Shown in pieces: positions 25,467 through 34,294 of a DNA stretch of 64,000 bases. Under the pieces are notes generated by a model. The model was not told where the DNA came from. It made no database searches and worked only from the letters and a program-made list of their open reading frames with translations. The number at the start of each line of letters is the position of its first letter. The first letter of the stretch is position 1. A program made the translations under genes and the position numbers. Source of the DNA: Neisseria bacilliformis (GTDB lineage: Bacteria > Pseudomonadota > Gammaproteobacteria > Burkholderiales > Neisseriaceae); the NCBI RefSeq assembly GCF_014055025.1, contig NZ_CP059571.1:2356001-2420000 (forward strand). Reading direction: 5' to 3'.

Positions 25467-26144
25467 ATGAAATACCGTTATCTCGCCCTGTTTGCCGCCG
25501 CCGCATTGTGCGCCTGCTCGCAACAGAACACCGCATCCGATGCCGCCGCGCCCGCCGCTTCCTCCGCCGCAGCGTCCCCCGCCTCCGCGCCCGCTGCCAA
25601 CGCGCCCGCCGCGCAGCCGAAAAACGGCGGCTTTTTCGGCACCAACGTCAGCAAAGACGACATCGGCGGCGACTTCACGCTCACCGACGGCAGCGGCAAG
25701 CCGTTCGCCCTCAGCAGCCTCAAAGGCAAAGTCGTGCTGCTCACCTTCGGCTACACCAACTGCCCCGACGTCTGCCCCACCAGCCTGCTGACATACAGCG
25801 AAGTGGTCGGCAAACTCGGCGAGCAGGCCAAAGACGTGGCCGTGGTGTTCGTCAGCGTCGATCCCGATCGCGACACGCCCGAAGTGGTGAGCAAATTCGC
25901 CAAAACCTTCAATCCCGACTTCATCGGCCTCACCGCCACCGGCGAGCAGAGCATCCCCGTGGTGAAACAGCAATACCGCGTGGTTTCGGCCAAATCGCAG
26001 GAACAGTCGGCCGACATCTACCTCATCGACCACACCGCCGGCACCTACGTCCTCGACAAAAACGGCAACACCGTGCTGATGGAAAACTACGGCCGCACCT
26101 CCGACGAAATCGCCGCCGACGTCAAACGCCTGCTCGCATCCTAA
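25467..26144 (+). CDS. Sco1/SenC-family copper chaperone lipoprotein
   Basis: Thioredoxin-fold protein that delivers copper to cytochrome oxidase or protects against oxidative stress. 225 residues. The leader ends LCAC (likely lipid Cys17), then an Ala/Pro linker to about residue 50. The copper motif NCPDVCPT has Cys99 and Cys103; the distal His is in LIDHTAGTYV. The ATG at 25467 gives the signal peptide; the GAGGGG before it serves as Shine-Dalgarno. Confidence 0.9.
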   Translation: MKYRYLALFAAAALCACSQQNTASDAAAPAASSAAASPASAPAANAPAAQPKNGGFFGTNVSKDDIGGDFTLTDGSGKPFALSSLKGKVVLLTFGYTNCPDVCPTSLLTYSEVVGKLGEQAKDVAVVFVSVDPDRDTPEVVSKFAKTFNPDFIGLTATGEQSIPVVKQQYRVVSAKSQEQSADIYLIDHTAGTYVLDKNGNTVLMENYGRTSDEIAADVKRLLAS

Positions 26145-26157
26145 CCCCCGCCGCAGA

Positions 26158-26222
26158 GGCCGTCTGAAAAACGGATTCCCGCTTTCGGAAACGTCATCCC
26201 CGCATAGGCGGGGACGGCCTCT
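26158..26222. repeat. DUS plus CATCCCCGCATAGGCGGGGA repeat
   Basis: A DUS is followed by a palindromic CCCCGC-GCGGGG unit ending GACGGCCTCTTT. The same unit occurs at 18387-18426 and in the arms of the 16029 element. Confidence 0.55.
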
Positions 26223-26236
26223 TTCAGGAAAACCGC

Positions 26237-26884
26237 ATGTCAGAAAACCACCTCACCATCGCGCTCTCCAAAGGGCGCATTTTCGACGAAACCCTGCCGC
26301 TCTTGGCCGCAGCGGGCATCGTGCCCGCCGAAGACCCCGAGCAGTCGCGCAAGCTCATCATCGGCACCAACCGCAACGACATCCGCCTCGTCATCGTCCG
26401 CGCCTCCGACGTGCCGACCTACGTGCGCTACGGCGCGGCCGATTTCGGCATCGCGGGGCGCGACGTGCTGGTGGAAGACGGCGGCGAAGGGCTGTATCAG
26501 CCGTTGGACTTGCAGATTGCCAAATGCCGCATGATGGTGGCCGTGCCGCAGGGTTTCGACTACACCGCCGCCTCCCAGCCCGGCTGCCGCCTGCGCATCG
26601 CCACCAAATACCCCAACATCGCCGCCGAACACTTCGCCGGCAAAGGCGTGCATGTGGACATCATCAAACTCTACGGCTCGATGGAACTCGCCCCGCTGGT
26701 CGGCCTCTCCGACGCGATTGTCGATCTGGTGTCCACCGGCGGCACGCTCAAAGCCAACCGCCTCGAAGCCGTCGAACACATCTGCGACATTTCCAGCCGC
26801 CTCGTCGTGAACAAAGCCGCCCTGAAAGTGAAACACGCCCTGTTGCAGCCCATTATCGAAGCCTTCGCCGCCGCATCCGCCTAG
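26237..26884 (+). CDS. hisG: ATP phosphoribosyltransferase, short form
   Basis: First enzyme of histidine synthesis. At 215 residues it is HisG-S, which lacks the C-terminal regulatory domain and needs HisZ. Motifs are [33 protein letters not shown] and the PRPP loop [14 protein letters not shown]. No other his gene is beside it. Confidence 0.94.
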   Translation: MSENHLTIALSKGRIFDETLPLLAAAGIVPAEDPEQSRKLIIGTNRNDIRLVIVRASDVPTYVRYGAADFGIAGRDVLVEDGGEGLYQPLDLQIAKCRMMVAVPQGFDYTAASQPGCRLRIATKYPNIAAEHFAGKGVHVDIIKLYGSMELAPLVGLSDAIVDLVSTGGTLKANRLEAVEHICDISSRLVVNKAALKVKHALLQPIIEAFAAASA

Positions 26885-26947
26885 CCGATCGCGCGGGGGA
26901 TGCGGATTTCGCTGTTTTTTGCTGTTTTTACCCAGGAGAAACAAAAC

Positions 26948-27796
26948 ATGGCACACCTGCTGATCGATACCGTCAAAACCAGCGTGGCAGGCAAATTCCT
27001 GCCCGCCTCCCGCCACACCGTGCGCCTGTTCGCCGGCAAACGCACGGCCAAACCGCTGCGCCGCCTGCTGCGCGTCGTGCAGAATTCAGACGGCCTGCCG
27101 CCGCCGATCGCCCTAACCGAACTGCCGCGCAAAAAAGACGTGCCCGCCGCCATCCTCGACCAAGCCCGCGCCATCCTCGCCGCCGACCCGCAGGCGAACA
27201 TTGCCGTCGTCAGCCCGCGCGGCAAACTGCGGCGCAAACTCGACAAACTGCAAACGCGTTACCCCGACGCGCAGATTTTTTCCGCCGGCAAACTGGGCAA
27301 AAAAACCCGCGCCTTCCTCGCGCAGGAAACGGCGTTCGTCATCACCGCGCCGGAAACGGACAAAACGGCGCACAGGCCGTCTGAAAACCCGCCCGCAGGC
27401 ACGGAACAGCCCGAAAGGCCGTCTGAAAACCCGACCGCCGCCCCGTCTCCCGCAGCTGCCGAAGCCGAACTGATAAACCGCGCCGCAGAAAACGTACAGG
27501 CCGCCGCAGCCGCCGTCCTGCCGCCCGCCGCTGCCGAAGCCGAACTGATAAACCGCGCCGCAGAAAACGTACAGGCCGCCGCAGCCGCCGTCCTGCCGCC
27601 CGCCGCGTCCGACCTCACCGGGCTGGAACAAGCCCTGCGCCTGCTGCACAAAAACCGTCCGAAAAAGAAAGCCGCCCTGCTGGCCATGCTGGCGCGGCAG
27701 CACGGCGGCGGCGCGGAGGAGTTGTTCGCCGCCCTGATAAAAAACGGCAATATCGCCGTTGACGCGGCGGAAACCGTGCGCTACATCCACCCGTAA
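26948..27796 (+). CDS. Unrecognised protein, possible degenerate PIN/NYN-like fold
   Basis: 282 residues from an ATG with AGGAG upstream. The N-terminal ~130 residues (MAHLLIDTVKTSV, VRLFAGKRTAKPLRRLL, NIAVVSPRGKLRRKLDKL) recall, loosely, PIN/NYN-like proteins with LLID, an F-G strand and a late S-x(2)-G motif, but the usual acidic residues are mostly missing. A linker holds RPSEN twice, both from in-frame DUS, and an exact 75 bp tandem duplication (27455-27604) coding AAEAELINRAAENVQA and so on. The C-terminal ~60 residues (KNRPKKKAALLAMLARQHGG) may be a small winged helix. The assignment is a guess. Confidence 0.6.
   Translation: MAHLLIDTVKTSVAGKFLPASRHTVRLFAGKRTAKPLRRLLRVVQNSDGLPPPIALTELPRKKDVPAAILDQARAILAADPQANIAVVSPRGKLRRKLDKLQTRYPDAQIFSAGKLGKKTRAFLAQETAFVITAPETDKTAHRPSENPPAGTEQPERPSENPTAAPSPAAAEAELINRAAENVQAAAAAVLPPAAAEAELINRAAENVQAAAAAVLPPAASDLTGLEQALRLLHKNRPKKKAALLAMLARQHGGGAEELFAALIKNGNIAVDAAETVRYIHP
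27455..27604 (+). repeat. Exact 75 bp tandem duplication in a coding linker
   Basis: The units 27455-27529 and 27530-27604 are identical, adding 25 residues per unit in frame. The lack of divergence indicates a recent event, and the copy number may vary between strains. Confidence 0.9.
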
Positions 27797-27803
27797 ACCG
27801 CAG

Positions 27804-27835
27804 AGGCCGTCTGAAAAGCAAGTTTCAGACGGCCT
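27804..27835 (+). terminator. Inverted DUS pair before rmlC
   Basis: AGGCCGTCTGAAA and its complement, just after the stop at 27796. Confidence 0.55.
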
Positions 27836-27858
27836 CATCCGCAAAACAAACGCCGCCT

Positions 27859-28398
27859 ATGAACATCACCGACACCGCCATCCCCGAAGTCAAAATCTTG
27901 GAGCCGCAAGTCTTCGGCGACGAGCGCGGCTTCTTTATGGAAACCTTCCGCGACGACTGGTTCAAAGCCCATGTGTGCGAACGCACCTTCGTGCAGGAAA
28001 ACCATTCCCAATCAGGCGGCGGCGTGTTGCGCGGCCTGCACTACCAAACCGAAAACACCCAAGGCAAACTCGTGCGCGTGGTGGCGGGCGCGGTGTTCGA
28101 TGTCGCCGTTGATCTGCGCCGCAACTCGCCGACCTTCGGACAATGGGCGGGCGCAATCCTCTCCGCCGAAAACAAACGCCAGCTCTGGGTGCCCGAAGGC
28201 TTCGCCCACGGCTTTTACGTCTTAGGCGGCGGTGCCGAGTTCGTTTACAAATGCACCGACTATTACAACCCCCGAGCCGAACACACGCTGCTGTGGAACG
28301 ACCCCGCAATCGGCATCGCATGGCCGCTGCACGGCGAACCGAAGCTGTCGGCCAAAGATGCGGCGGGTAAAACACTGGCCGAAGCGGCAAGGTTTTAA
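27859..28398 (+). CDS. rfbC: dTDP-4-dehydrorhamnose 3,5-epimerase
   Basis: RmlC, a cupin-fold enzyme of dTDP-rhamnose synthesis; 179 residues. Landmarks are DERGFFMETFRDDWF, NHSQSGGGVLRGLHYQ with the catalytic His, VDLRRNSPTFGQW, and the C-terminal YNPRAEHTLLWNDPAIGI. It lies next to the capsule-export genes; in meningococcus the rfb genes also sit in the cps locus (region D), so the link may be ancestral. Confidence 0.94.
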   Translation: MNITDTAIPEVKILEPQVFGDERGFFMETFRDDWFKAHVCERTFVQENHSQSGGGVLRGLHYQTENTQGKLVRVVAGAVFDVAVDLRRNSPTFGQWAGAILSAENKRQLWVPEGFAHGFYVLGGGAEFVYKCTDYYNPRAEHTLLWNDPAIGIAWPLHGEPKLSAKDAAGKTLAEAARF

Positions 28399-28409
28399 AA
28401 ACACGTTCA

Positions 28410-28446
28410 GGCCGTCTGAAAGCGCAGCTTCGGCGCAGCCAAAACC
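28410..28446. repeat. DUS plus conserved core, unpaired
   Basis: AGGCCGTCTGAAAGCGCAGC followed by TTCGGCGCAGCCAAAACCCG; the closing DUS is missing, perhaps cut off by the neighbouring inserted element. Confidence 0.55.
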
Positions 28447-28460
28447 CGTTTGCAAGGTTT

Positions 28461-28566
28461 TATAGTGAGACAAATAACAAGTATCCGATTTATGTAGGGT
28501 GGGTCTTGACCCACCGATAACATGCGCAGTCTGTATGCTGTATTTCTTATTTTGTGCCACTATAAC
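28461..28566. repeat. ~105 bp element with terminal inverted repeats
   Basis: The left end TTATAGTGAGACAAATAA matches the complement of the right end (TTATAGTGGCACAAAATAA). Inside is the palindrome GTAGGGTGGGTCTTGACCCACC. No gene. It resembles Correia elements in size and in the TATAGTG start but not in the rest of the end. It lies just upstream of kpsC. Confidence 0.65.
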
Positions 28567-28647
28567 TTCCCTGCCGCCGCACTTTCAGACGGCCTCAAAG
28601 CCCGCAGAGGCCGTCTGAAAACATCAAATCAAACCCGAACCCAAACC

Positions 28648-30699
28648 GTGAAAACCGCCTACATCCCCTCCGCCGGCATCCGCAACATCCCCGGCCTTGC
28701 CGACTTCCTCCCCGAGTTCCGCATCCGGAAAAAGCCCGCCGGCGCAGACATCGTCATCGGCTGGGGGCTGCGCCCGAGCACCCGCAAAGCGCGCGAATTT
28801 GCCGCCGCACAGGGGCTGCCGTTTGCCGCGCTGGAAGACGGCTTTTTGCGCTCGCTCGGCTTGGGCGTGGACGGCTGGCCGCCGTTTTCAATGGTTTTCG
28901 ACGACATCGGCATCTATTACGACACCACCCGCCCGTCGCGCTTGGAACAATTAATCCTCGCCGCCGACACCCTGTCGCCCGAAACGCTGGACGAAGCCCA
29001 CCGCGCCATCGCCCTGATTCTGGAACACCGCCTGTCCAAATACAACCACGCCCCCAGCCTTTCAGACGGCCTGCTGCAAGAAATGCGGCAGCGGCAAACC
29101 GTGCTGTTAATCGACCAGACTGCCGGCGACATGGCACTGCAATACGGCGGCGCGGACGCGGCCACTTTCGAGCGCATGTTTCAGACGGCCTTGGCGGAAA
29201 ACCCGCAGGCGCAAATCTGGGTCAAAACCCATCCCGACGTGTTGAGCGGCAAAAAACAAGGCTGCCTGACCGACTTGGCGCGGCAAAACCGCGTGCGCCT
29301 GCTGGCCGAAGACATCAACCCGATTTCACTGTTGCAAGCCGCAGACAAAGTTTATTGCGTTACCTCGCAGATGGGTTTTGAAGCCCTGCTGTGCGGCAAA
29401 TCGCCGGTTACCTTCGGCCTGCCGTGGTATGTGGGCTGGGGCGTGAGCGACGACCGCCACCCCGCCGCCGCCGAACTGGCGCGGCAGCAACGGCGCTCTC
29501 CCCGGACTTTGGATCAACTGTTTGCCGCCGCCTATCTGCAATACAGCCGCTACATCAACCCCAACACCGGCAAGGCGGGCACGCTCGCCGACGTGATCGA
29601 TTATTTGGCCGTCGCGCGGCGGCTCAACGAAAAACTGCGCGGCACCTTATACTGCGTGGGCATGTCGCTGTGGAAACGCGCCGTCGTCAAACCGTTTTTC
29701 AACGTGCCCTCATGCCGTCTGAAATTCGTCAAATCGGCGGACAAACTCGCCGCCGAGGCTCTGCCGCCCGACACGCGCCTGCTGGCATGGGGCAGCGGCA
29801 AAGACGAAATCACCCGTTTCGCCGAACAACACAACATCCCCCTGCTGCGCATGGAAGACGGCTTCATCCGCTCGGTCGGCCTCGGCTCCAACCTCGTGCC
29901 GCCGCTCTCGCTCGTCATCGACGACATGGGCATCTACTTCAACCCCGAAACGCCCTCCCGCCTCGAACACATCCTGCAACACCAAACTTTCAACCAACAG
30001 GATTTTCAGACGGCTTCCCTGCTGCAACAGGTGCTCACAGCAAACAAAATCAGCAAATACAACGTCGGCAGCGCAAATTTCAGCGTGCCGAAAACCGACA
30101 AAACCGTCATCCTCGTTCCCGGCCAGGTCGAAGACGACGCCTCTATCCGCCACGGCTCGCCGCAAATCCGCCGCAACCTCGACCTGCTCAAAACCGTGCG
30201 CGAACGCAACCCCGACGCCTACATCATCTACAAACCACATCCCGACGTCGTCAGCGGCAACCGCATCGGCCGCATCGCCCCCGAAGACGCCGCCCGTTAC
30301 GCCGACCAAACCGCACCCGAAGCCGACATCCTCACCTGCCTGCAACACGCCGACGAAGTGCACACCATGACCTCGCTCACCGGCTTTGAAGCCCTGCTGC
30401 GCGGCAAAAAAGTCTGCTGCTACGGCCTGCCGTTTTACGCCGGTTGGGGGCTGACCCAAGACACCCTGCCCATCCCCCGCCGCAACCGCCGGCTCGAATT
30501 GTGGCAGCTTGCCGCCGGCACGCTGGTTTACTACCCAAGCTACGTCCACCCCGAAACCCGCCGCCTCATCAACGTCGCCACCGCTGTGAAAATTTTAAAG
30601 CAACATAAAAATTTACAGAAAAAAAACAACAATCTGCGCAGAAGCTGGCTGAACAAAAAACTGGAAAAAGCAAAGCAGTTTTACCGTTCGCTTCGCTAG
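28648..30699 (+). CDS. lipA: Capsule polysaccharide beta-Kdo transferase KpsC (LipA/CtrE)
   Basis: Retaining beta-Kdo glycosyltransferase that with KpsS builds the poly-Kdo linker on lysophosphatidylglycerol, the anchor of ABC-exported capsules. The two tandem transferase halves are visible: GWGLRPSTRKAREFA, LPFAALEDGFLRSLGLG, KTHPDVLSGKK in the first; GSGKDEITRFAEQHNI, LRMEDGFIRSVGLG, YKPHPDVVSGNR in the second. It starts at GTG 28648 (683 residues), since upstream codons cross a DUS pair and a repeat element. Several DUS are in frame. The stop TAG is the first triplet of a repeat end at 30697. kpsS is not present. Confidence 0.9.
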   Translation: MKTAYIPSAGIRNIPGLADFLPEFRIRKKPAGADIVIGWGLRPSTRKAREFAAAQGLPFAALEDGFLRSLGLGVDGWPPFSMVFDDIGIYYDTTRPSRLEQLILAADTLSPETLDEAHRAIALILEHRLSKYNHAPSLSDGLLQEMRQRQTVLLIDQTAGDMALQYGGADAATFERMFQTALAENPQAQIWVKTHPDVLSGKKQGCLTDLARQNRVRLLAEDINPISLLQAADKVYCVTSQMGFEALLCGKSPVTFGLPWYVGWGVSDDRHPAAAELARQQRRSPRTLDQLFAAAYLQYSRYINPNTGKAGTLADVIDYLAVARRLNEKLRGTLYCVGMSLWKRAVVKPFFNVPSCRLKFVKSADKLAAEALPPDTRLLAWGSGKDEITRFAEQHNIPLLRMEDGFIRSVGLGSNLVPPLSLVIDDMGIYFNPETPSRLEHILQHQTFNQQDFQTASLLQQVLTANKISKYNVGSANFSVPKTDKTVILVPGQVEDDASIRHGSPQIRRNLDLLKTVRERNPDAYIIYKPHPDVVSGNRIGRIAPEDAARYADQTAPEADILTCLQHADEVHTMTSLTGFEALLRGKKVCCYGLPFYAGWGLTQDTLPIPRRNRRLELWQLAAGTLVYYPSYVHPETRRLINVATAVKILKQHKNLQKKNNNLRRSWLNKKLEKAKQFYRSLR

Positions 30700-30718
30700 G
30701 GTGTGTTAACAATCAGCT
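30697..30718. repeat. Solitary end of the foldback element
   Basis: TAGGGTGTGTTAACAATCAG closely matches the element ends at 841, 45158 and 53145; no partner end is seen. Its TAG is the kpsC stop codon. Confidence 0.6.
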
Positions 30719-31149
30719 TGTGATTTCGGAAATCATTAGGTCAAACAGCAGTCAAACCCAACTGCCTAACCATTCTGCCAAACCCAGAACAAACCGAGAT
30801 GCAATAAGCCACCGATTCGGGAATAAGAAAATACTGGTATAATTCAAAAAATTTTTTTCCAAAACACCTTGCGGCATCTATGCTTCTTCGCAAACATCAA
30901 AAATAAAAAGGAAATTTTTAGAAACGGCAATCAAAGATACAATGTCTCAAAATACAATCATAAAATCATATTGATCACATCATTTCTAAAATACTTCCAT
31001 TTAAGACACACTCTATTTCATAACCATAAAACATATCCCTAGTTGTTTTCCATATCAAGATATGTTTATAAATTTAAGTATTAGCAGCTTAATACTGGAA
31101 TAAAGTTAAAAAATAAATTATAGATATTGGATTTAAACCGAGTTTTCCT
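30700..31149. promoter_or_regulatory. AT-rich leader of ctrABCD
   Basis: 450 bases without a gene, far richer in A and T than the rest of the window. It holds the palindrome TGATTTCGGAAATCA (30721-30735), an extended -10 TGGTATAAT (30835-30843), CATATCAAGATATG (31051-31064) and AGTATTA/TAATACT (31077-31096). If transcription begins near 30850 the mRNA leader is about 300 bases. Regulation by protein binding or RNA structure is possible but unproven. Confidence 0.5.
30835..30843 (+). promoter_or_regulatory. Extended -10 promoter candidate for ctrA
   Basis: TGG-TATAAT fits an extended -10. The -35 at normal spacing is poor (ATTCGG or TTCGGG). Confidence 0.45.
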
Positions 31150-32304
31150 ATGAAAAAAATAAATTTATTATGGATATTGGTGCTGTCTGCCTGCTCCTTT
31201 ATTCCCGCCTCCGGCCCGCAAACCGGAAAAATTACCCGATTAGGCAAGCAAGCTGCCACGGCTCAAATTCCCGCTGTCGAGTTAATCGATGTGGACAATT
31301 CCATCACCCAAGCCCTCTACCAAGCCCAAAACAACCAATCCTTCGCCCAACTTGGCGACGGTTCTGCTTCGGGCGGCCTTATCCATACGGGGGATATGCT
31401 GGACATTACCATTTGGGAAGCCCCGCCTGCCGTGCTGTTCGGCGGCTCGCTCTCTTCCGCCGGTACCGGCAGCGCGCAGCAGACCAAGCTGCCCGATCAG
31501 ATGGTCAGCGCGAAAGGTACGGTTTCCGTTCCTTTCATCGGGGATATTGCGGTGGTTGGAAAAACGCCCGTTCAGGTTCAGGATCTGATTAAAGGCCGTC
31601 TGAAAAAAATGGCCAACCAGCCGCAGGCCATTGTCCGGATTATGCAAAACAACGCAGCAACAGTATCCGTTATCCGCGCAGGCAACAGCGTGCGCATGCC
31701 GTTGACCACGGCGGGCGAACGCGTGCTTGACGCAGTGGCGGCAGTAGGCGGCTCGACCGCCAACGTGCAGGACACCAATGTCCAACTGACGCGCGGCAAT
31801 CAGGTGAAAACGGTCGCCTTGGAAGATTTGGTTGCCAACCCGCGCCAAAACATTATGCTGCGGCGCGGCGATATTGTTACCATGATTACCAACCCGAGTA
31901 GTTTCACATCAATGGGCGCGGTCGGCAGAACCCAGCAAATCGGTTTTTCCGTCAAAGGCTTATCGCTGGCCGAAGCAGTAGGACGCATGGGCGGGCTGCA
32001 AGACAGGCGCGCCGACGCACGCGGCGTTTTTGTTTTCCGCTACGCGCCCTTGTCGGAGCTGCCGTCTGAAAAACAAGGCAAATGGGCCGCGCAAGGCTAT
32101 GGCGCAACAGCCGAAATCCCCGTGGTTTACCGCTTGAACCTGACCGACGCCAATTCGATGTTCTGGATGCAGCGGTTTCCGATAAAAGACAAAGACGTGG
32201 TGTACGTATCGAACGCACCCTTGTCTGAAGTGCAAAAATTCTTGTCGTTTGTGTTTTCTCCCGTGGTCAGCGGCGTAAACAGCATCAACAACCTGACCAA
32301 CTAA
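31150..32304 (+). CDS. ctrA: Capsule export outer-membrane protein CtrA
   Basis: Wza/KpsD-type OPX lipoprotein that forms the outer-membrane channel for capsule. 384 residues. The signal ends LVLSAC with Cys15 as lipid site. A polysaccharide-export domain follows (HTGDMLDITIWEAP, SVPFIGDIAVVGKTPVQVQD), then SLBB-like repeats (PLTTAGERVLDAVAAVGG; SLAEAVGRMGGLQDRRA). One partial DUS is in frame (LPSEKQG). It opens ctrABCD; no Shine-Dalgarno sequence is evident. Confidence 0.93.
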   Translation: MKKINLLWILVLSACSFIPASGPQTGKITRLGKQAATAQIPAVELIDVDNSITQALYQAQNNQSFAQLGDGSASGGLIHTGDMLDITIWEAPPAVLFGGSLSSAGTGSAQQTKLPDQMVSAKGTVSVPFIGDIAVVGKTPVQVQDLIKGRLKKMANQPQAIVRIMQNNAATVSVIRAGNSVRMPLTTAGERVLDAVAAVGGSTANVQDTNVQLTRGNQVKTVALEDLVANPRQNIMLRRGDIVTMITNPSSFTSMGAVGRTQQIGFSVKGLSLAEAVGRMGGLQDRRADARGVFVFRYAPLSELPSEKQGKWAAQGYGATAEIPVVYRLNLTDANSMFWMQRFPIKDKDVVYVSNAPLSEVQKFLSFVFSPVVSGVNSINNLTN

Positions 32305-32324
32305 CCATCCGCAAAGGCTACACG

Positions 32325-33497
32325 ATGTCCGAACAACCAGCCGCACCGGCCAATACCGCACCGCCCGAGACCCGGGCGGCAGCCGCGAAGAAAAAGAAAA
32401 AAAAGTTTTTCCGCAAATTCAACCCGCTGTTATGGCTTACCGTCATCATCCCCACGCTCTGTTCGACTGTATATTTCGGTCTGATCGCTTCCGACCAGTT
32501 TACCTCCCAATCGAGCTTTGTCGTCCGTTCGCCGAAAAACCAGGCATCCCTCAACGGCTTGGGCGCGATTTTGCAGGGAACGGGCTTTTCCCGCTCGCAA
32601 GACGATATTTACACCGTACAGGAATATATGCGTTCCCGCTCTTCGCTGGATGCGTTAAGCAAAAAAATGCCCGTGCGCAGCTTTTATGAAAATAAAGGCG
32701 ATATTTTCAGCCGTTTCAACGGGTTCGGTTTGCAAGGCGAGCAGGAAGCGTTTTACCAATATTACCGTGAAAAGGTAAACATTAATTTCGATGCCGTTTC
32801 CGGCATTTCCAATCTGAACGTCAGCTCGTTTGATGCGGCGGAATCGCAAAGAATCAACGCAGCCCTTTTGAAACAGGGCGAAATTCTGATTAACCAGCTG
32901 AACGAGCGCGCCAGACAGGACACCATACGCTACGCGGAAAGCGTGGTTGCGGCGGCGGAAGACAAGGTTAAGGAAGCCTCCGTCCAACTAACCAAATTTC
33001 GCGTGAAAAACGGCGTTTTCGATTTGAAGGCGCAGTCGGAAGTGCAGCTCGGGCTGGTATCCAAATTGCAAGACGAATTAATCGTCATCCAAACCCAATT
33101 GGATCAGGTAAAAGCCGTTACCCCGGAAAATCCCCAAATTCCCGGCCTCTTGGCTCGGGAAAAAAGCCTGAGAAAAGAGATTACGCAGCAAATCCGCGCC
33201 ATTTCAGGCGGAAGCGACCGTTCTTTATCCAACCAAGCCGCCGAATACCAGCGTGTCTATTTGGAAAACGAGTTGGCCGAAAAACAACTGGCCGCCGCCA
33301 TCACCTCGCTGGAAGGCGCGAAAGCCGAAGCCGACCGCCAGCAGCTTTATCTGGAAATCGTCTCACAGCCGAGCCGGCCGGATATGGCGCAAAAGCCGAC
33401 ACGGATTTACAACATTGTCGCCACCTTTATTATCGGGCTGATTGTTTACGGCATCGCCAGCCTCCTGACTGCCAGCATTCGCGAGCATAAAAACTGA
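32325..33497 (+). CDS. ctrB: Capsule export inner-membrane protein CtrB
   Basis: KpsE-type polysaccharide co-polymerase linking the ABC transporter to CtrA across the periplasm. 390 residues. A basic N-terminus (AAAKKKKKKFFRKFNP) precedes TM1 (LLWLTVIIPTLCSTVYFGLI); a long periplasmic coiled coil spans about 180-340; and TM2 lies near the end (YNIVATFIIGLIVYGIASLL). The lysine codons contain an A8 run at 32397-32404, a possible slippage site but currently in frame. The stop overlaps the ctrC ATG. Confidence 0.93.
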   Translation: MSEQPAAPANTAPPETRAAAAKKKKKKFFRKFNPLLWLTVIIPTLCSTVYFGLIASDQFTSQSSFVVRSPKNQASLNGLGAILQGTGFSRSQDDIYTVQEYMRSRSSLDALSKKMPVRSFYENKGDIFSRFNGFGLQGEQEAFYQYYREKVNINFDAVSGISNLNVSSFDAAESQRINAALLKQGEILINQLNERARQDTIRYAESVVAAAEDKVKEASVQLTKFRVKNGVFDLKAQSEVQLGLVSKLQDELIVIQTQLDQVKAVTPENPQIPGLLAREKSLRKEITQQIRAISGGSDRSLSNQAAEYQRVYLENELAEKQLAAAITSLEGAKAEADRQQLYLEIVSQPSRPDMAQKPTRIYNIVATFIIGLIVYGIASLLTASIREHKN

Positions 33498-34294
33498 TGA
33501 AAGAACTGCATAAAACTTCGTTCCGCGAATCCTTGGCGATTCAAAAACGGGTTATCGGTGCGTTGCTGATGCGTGAAATCATCACACGCTACGGCCGTAC
33601 CAATATCGGCTTTTTATGGCTGTTTGTCGAACCTCTGCTGATGACGCTTGTCATCGTGCTGATGTGGAAATTTTTTAAAGCCAACGAAGTTTCATCACTC
33701 AATATCGTTGCCTTCATCATGACCGGATACCCGATGATGATGATGTGGCGCAACGCCTCCAACCGCGCCATTGGTTCGATTAACGCCAATGCCAGCCTGC
33801 TTTACCACCGCAATGTGCGCGTATTGGATACCATTTTTGCCCGCATGCTGCTGGAAATTTCGGGAGCAACCATTGCGCAAATCGCCATTACGGCCATCTT
33901 TATCGTCATCGGCTGGATCAATCCGCCCGCCGATATTTTCTATATGTTGCTCGCATGGCTGCTGATGGCAATGTTCGCTGTCGGCTTAGGTTTGGTTATC
34001 TGCTCGATTTCATTCCATCTCGAACCCTTTGCCAAAATATGGAACACGCTCAGCTTCGTCATGATGCCCCTCTCCGGCGTGTTTTTCTTCGTTCACAATC
34101 TGCCCCAGCAGATACAGCATTATGTGCTGATGATTCCCATGGTTCACGGCACGGAAATGTTCCGCGCGGGTTATTTCGGCAGCAGCCAAATCACCCACCA
34201 TAATCCCTGGTTCATCCTGATGTGCAATTTGGTTTTGCTGTTAATCGGTTTGGCTATGGTGGACAGTTTCAGCAAAGGAGTCGAGCCGCAATGA
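33497..34294 (+). CDS. ctrC: Capsule export ABC permease CtrC
   Basis: KpsM-type ABC-2 permease with six expected membrane segments, 265 residues. It starts [20 protein letters not shown] and contains [19 protein letters not shown] and [13 protein letters not shown]. Overlaps at both ends (TGATGA with ctrB, ATGA with ctrD) show a tightly coupled operon. It transports lipid-linked capsule polymer with CtrD. Confidence 0.94.
   Translation: MKELHKTSFRESLAIQKRVIGALLMREIITRYGRTNIGFLWLFVEPLLMTLVIVLMWKFFKANEVSSLNIVAFIMTGYPMMMMWRNASNRAIGSINANASLLYHRNVRVLDTIFARMLLEISGATIAQIAITAIFIVIGWINPPADIFYMLLAWLLMAMFAVGLGLVICSISFHLEPFAKIWNTLSFVMMPLSGVFFFVHNLPQQIQHYVLMIPMVHGTEMFRAGYFGSSQITHHNPWFILMCNLVLLLIGLAMVDSFSKGVEPQ

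Noticed and set aside
27455-27604. CRISPR-like repeat
   Set aside because: Two adjacent identical 75 bp units without spacers, in frame inside a gene; a tandem duplication, not an array. No CRISPR array was seen anywhere in the window.
28522-28647. Extension of kpsC upstream to the ATG at 28522
   Set aside because: These codons cross an inverted-repeat element and a DUS pair; the GTG at 28648 gives the family N-terminus.
32389-32413. Phase variation of ctrB at an A8 run
   Set aside because: The run is in frame and interrupted by G; no second frame resembles ctrB. Kept only as a note.
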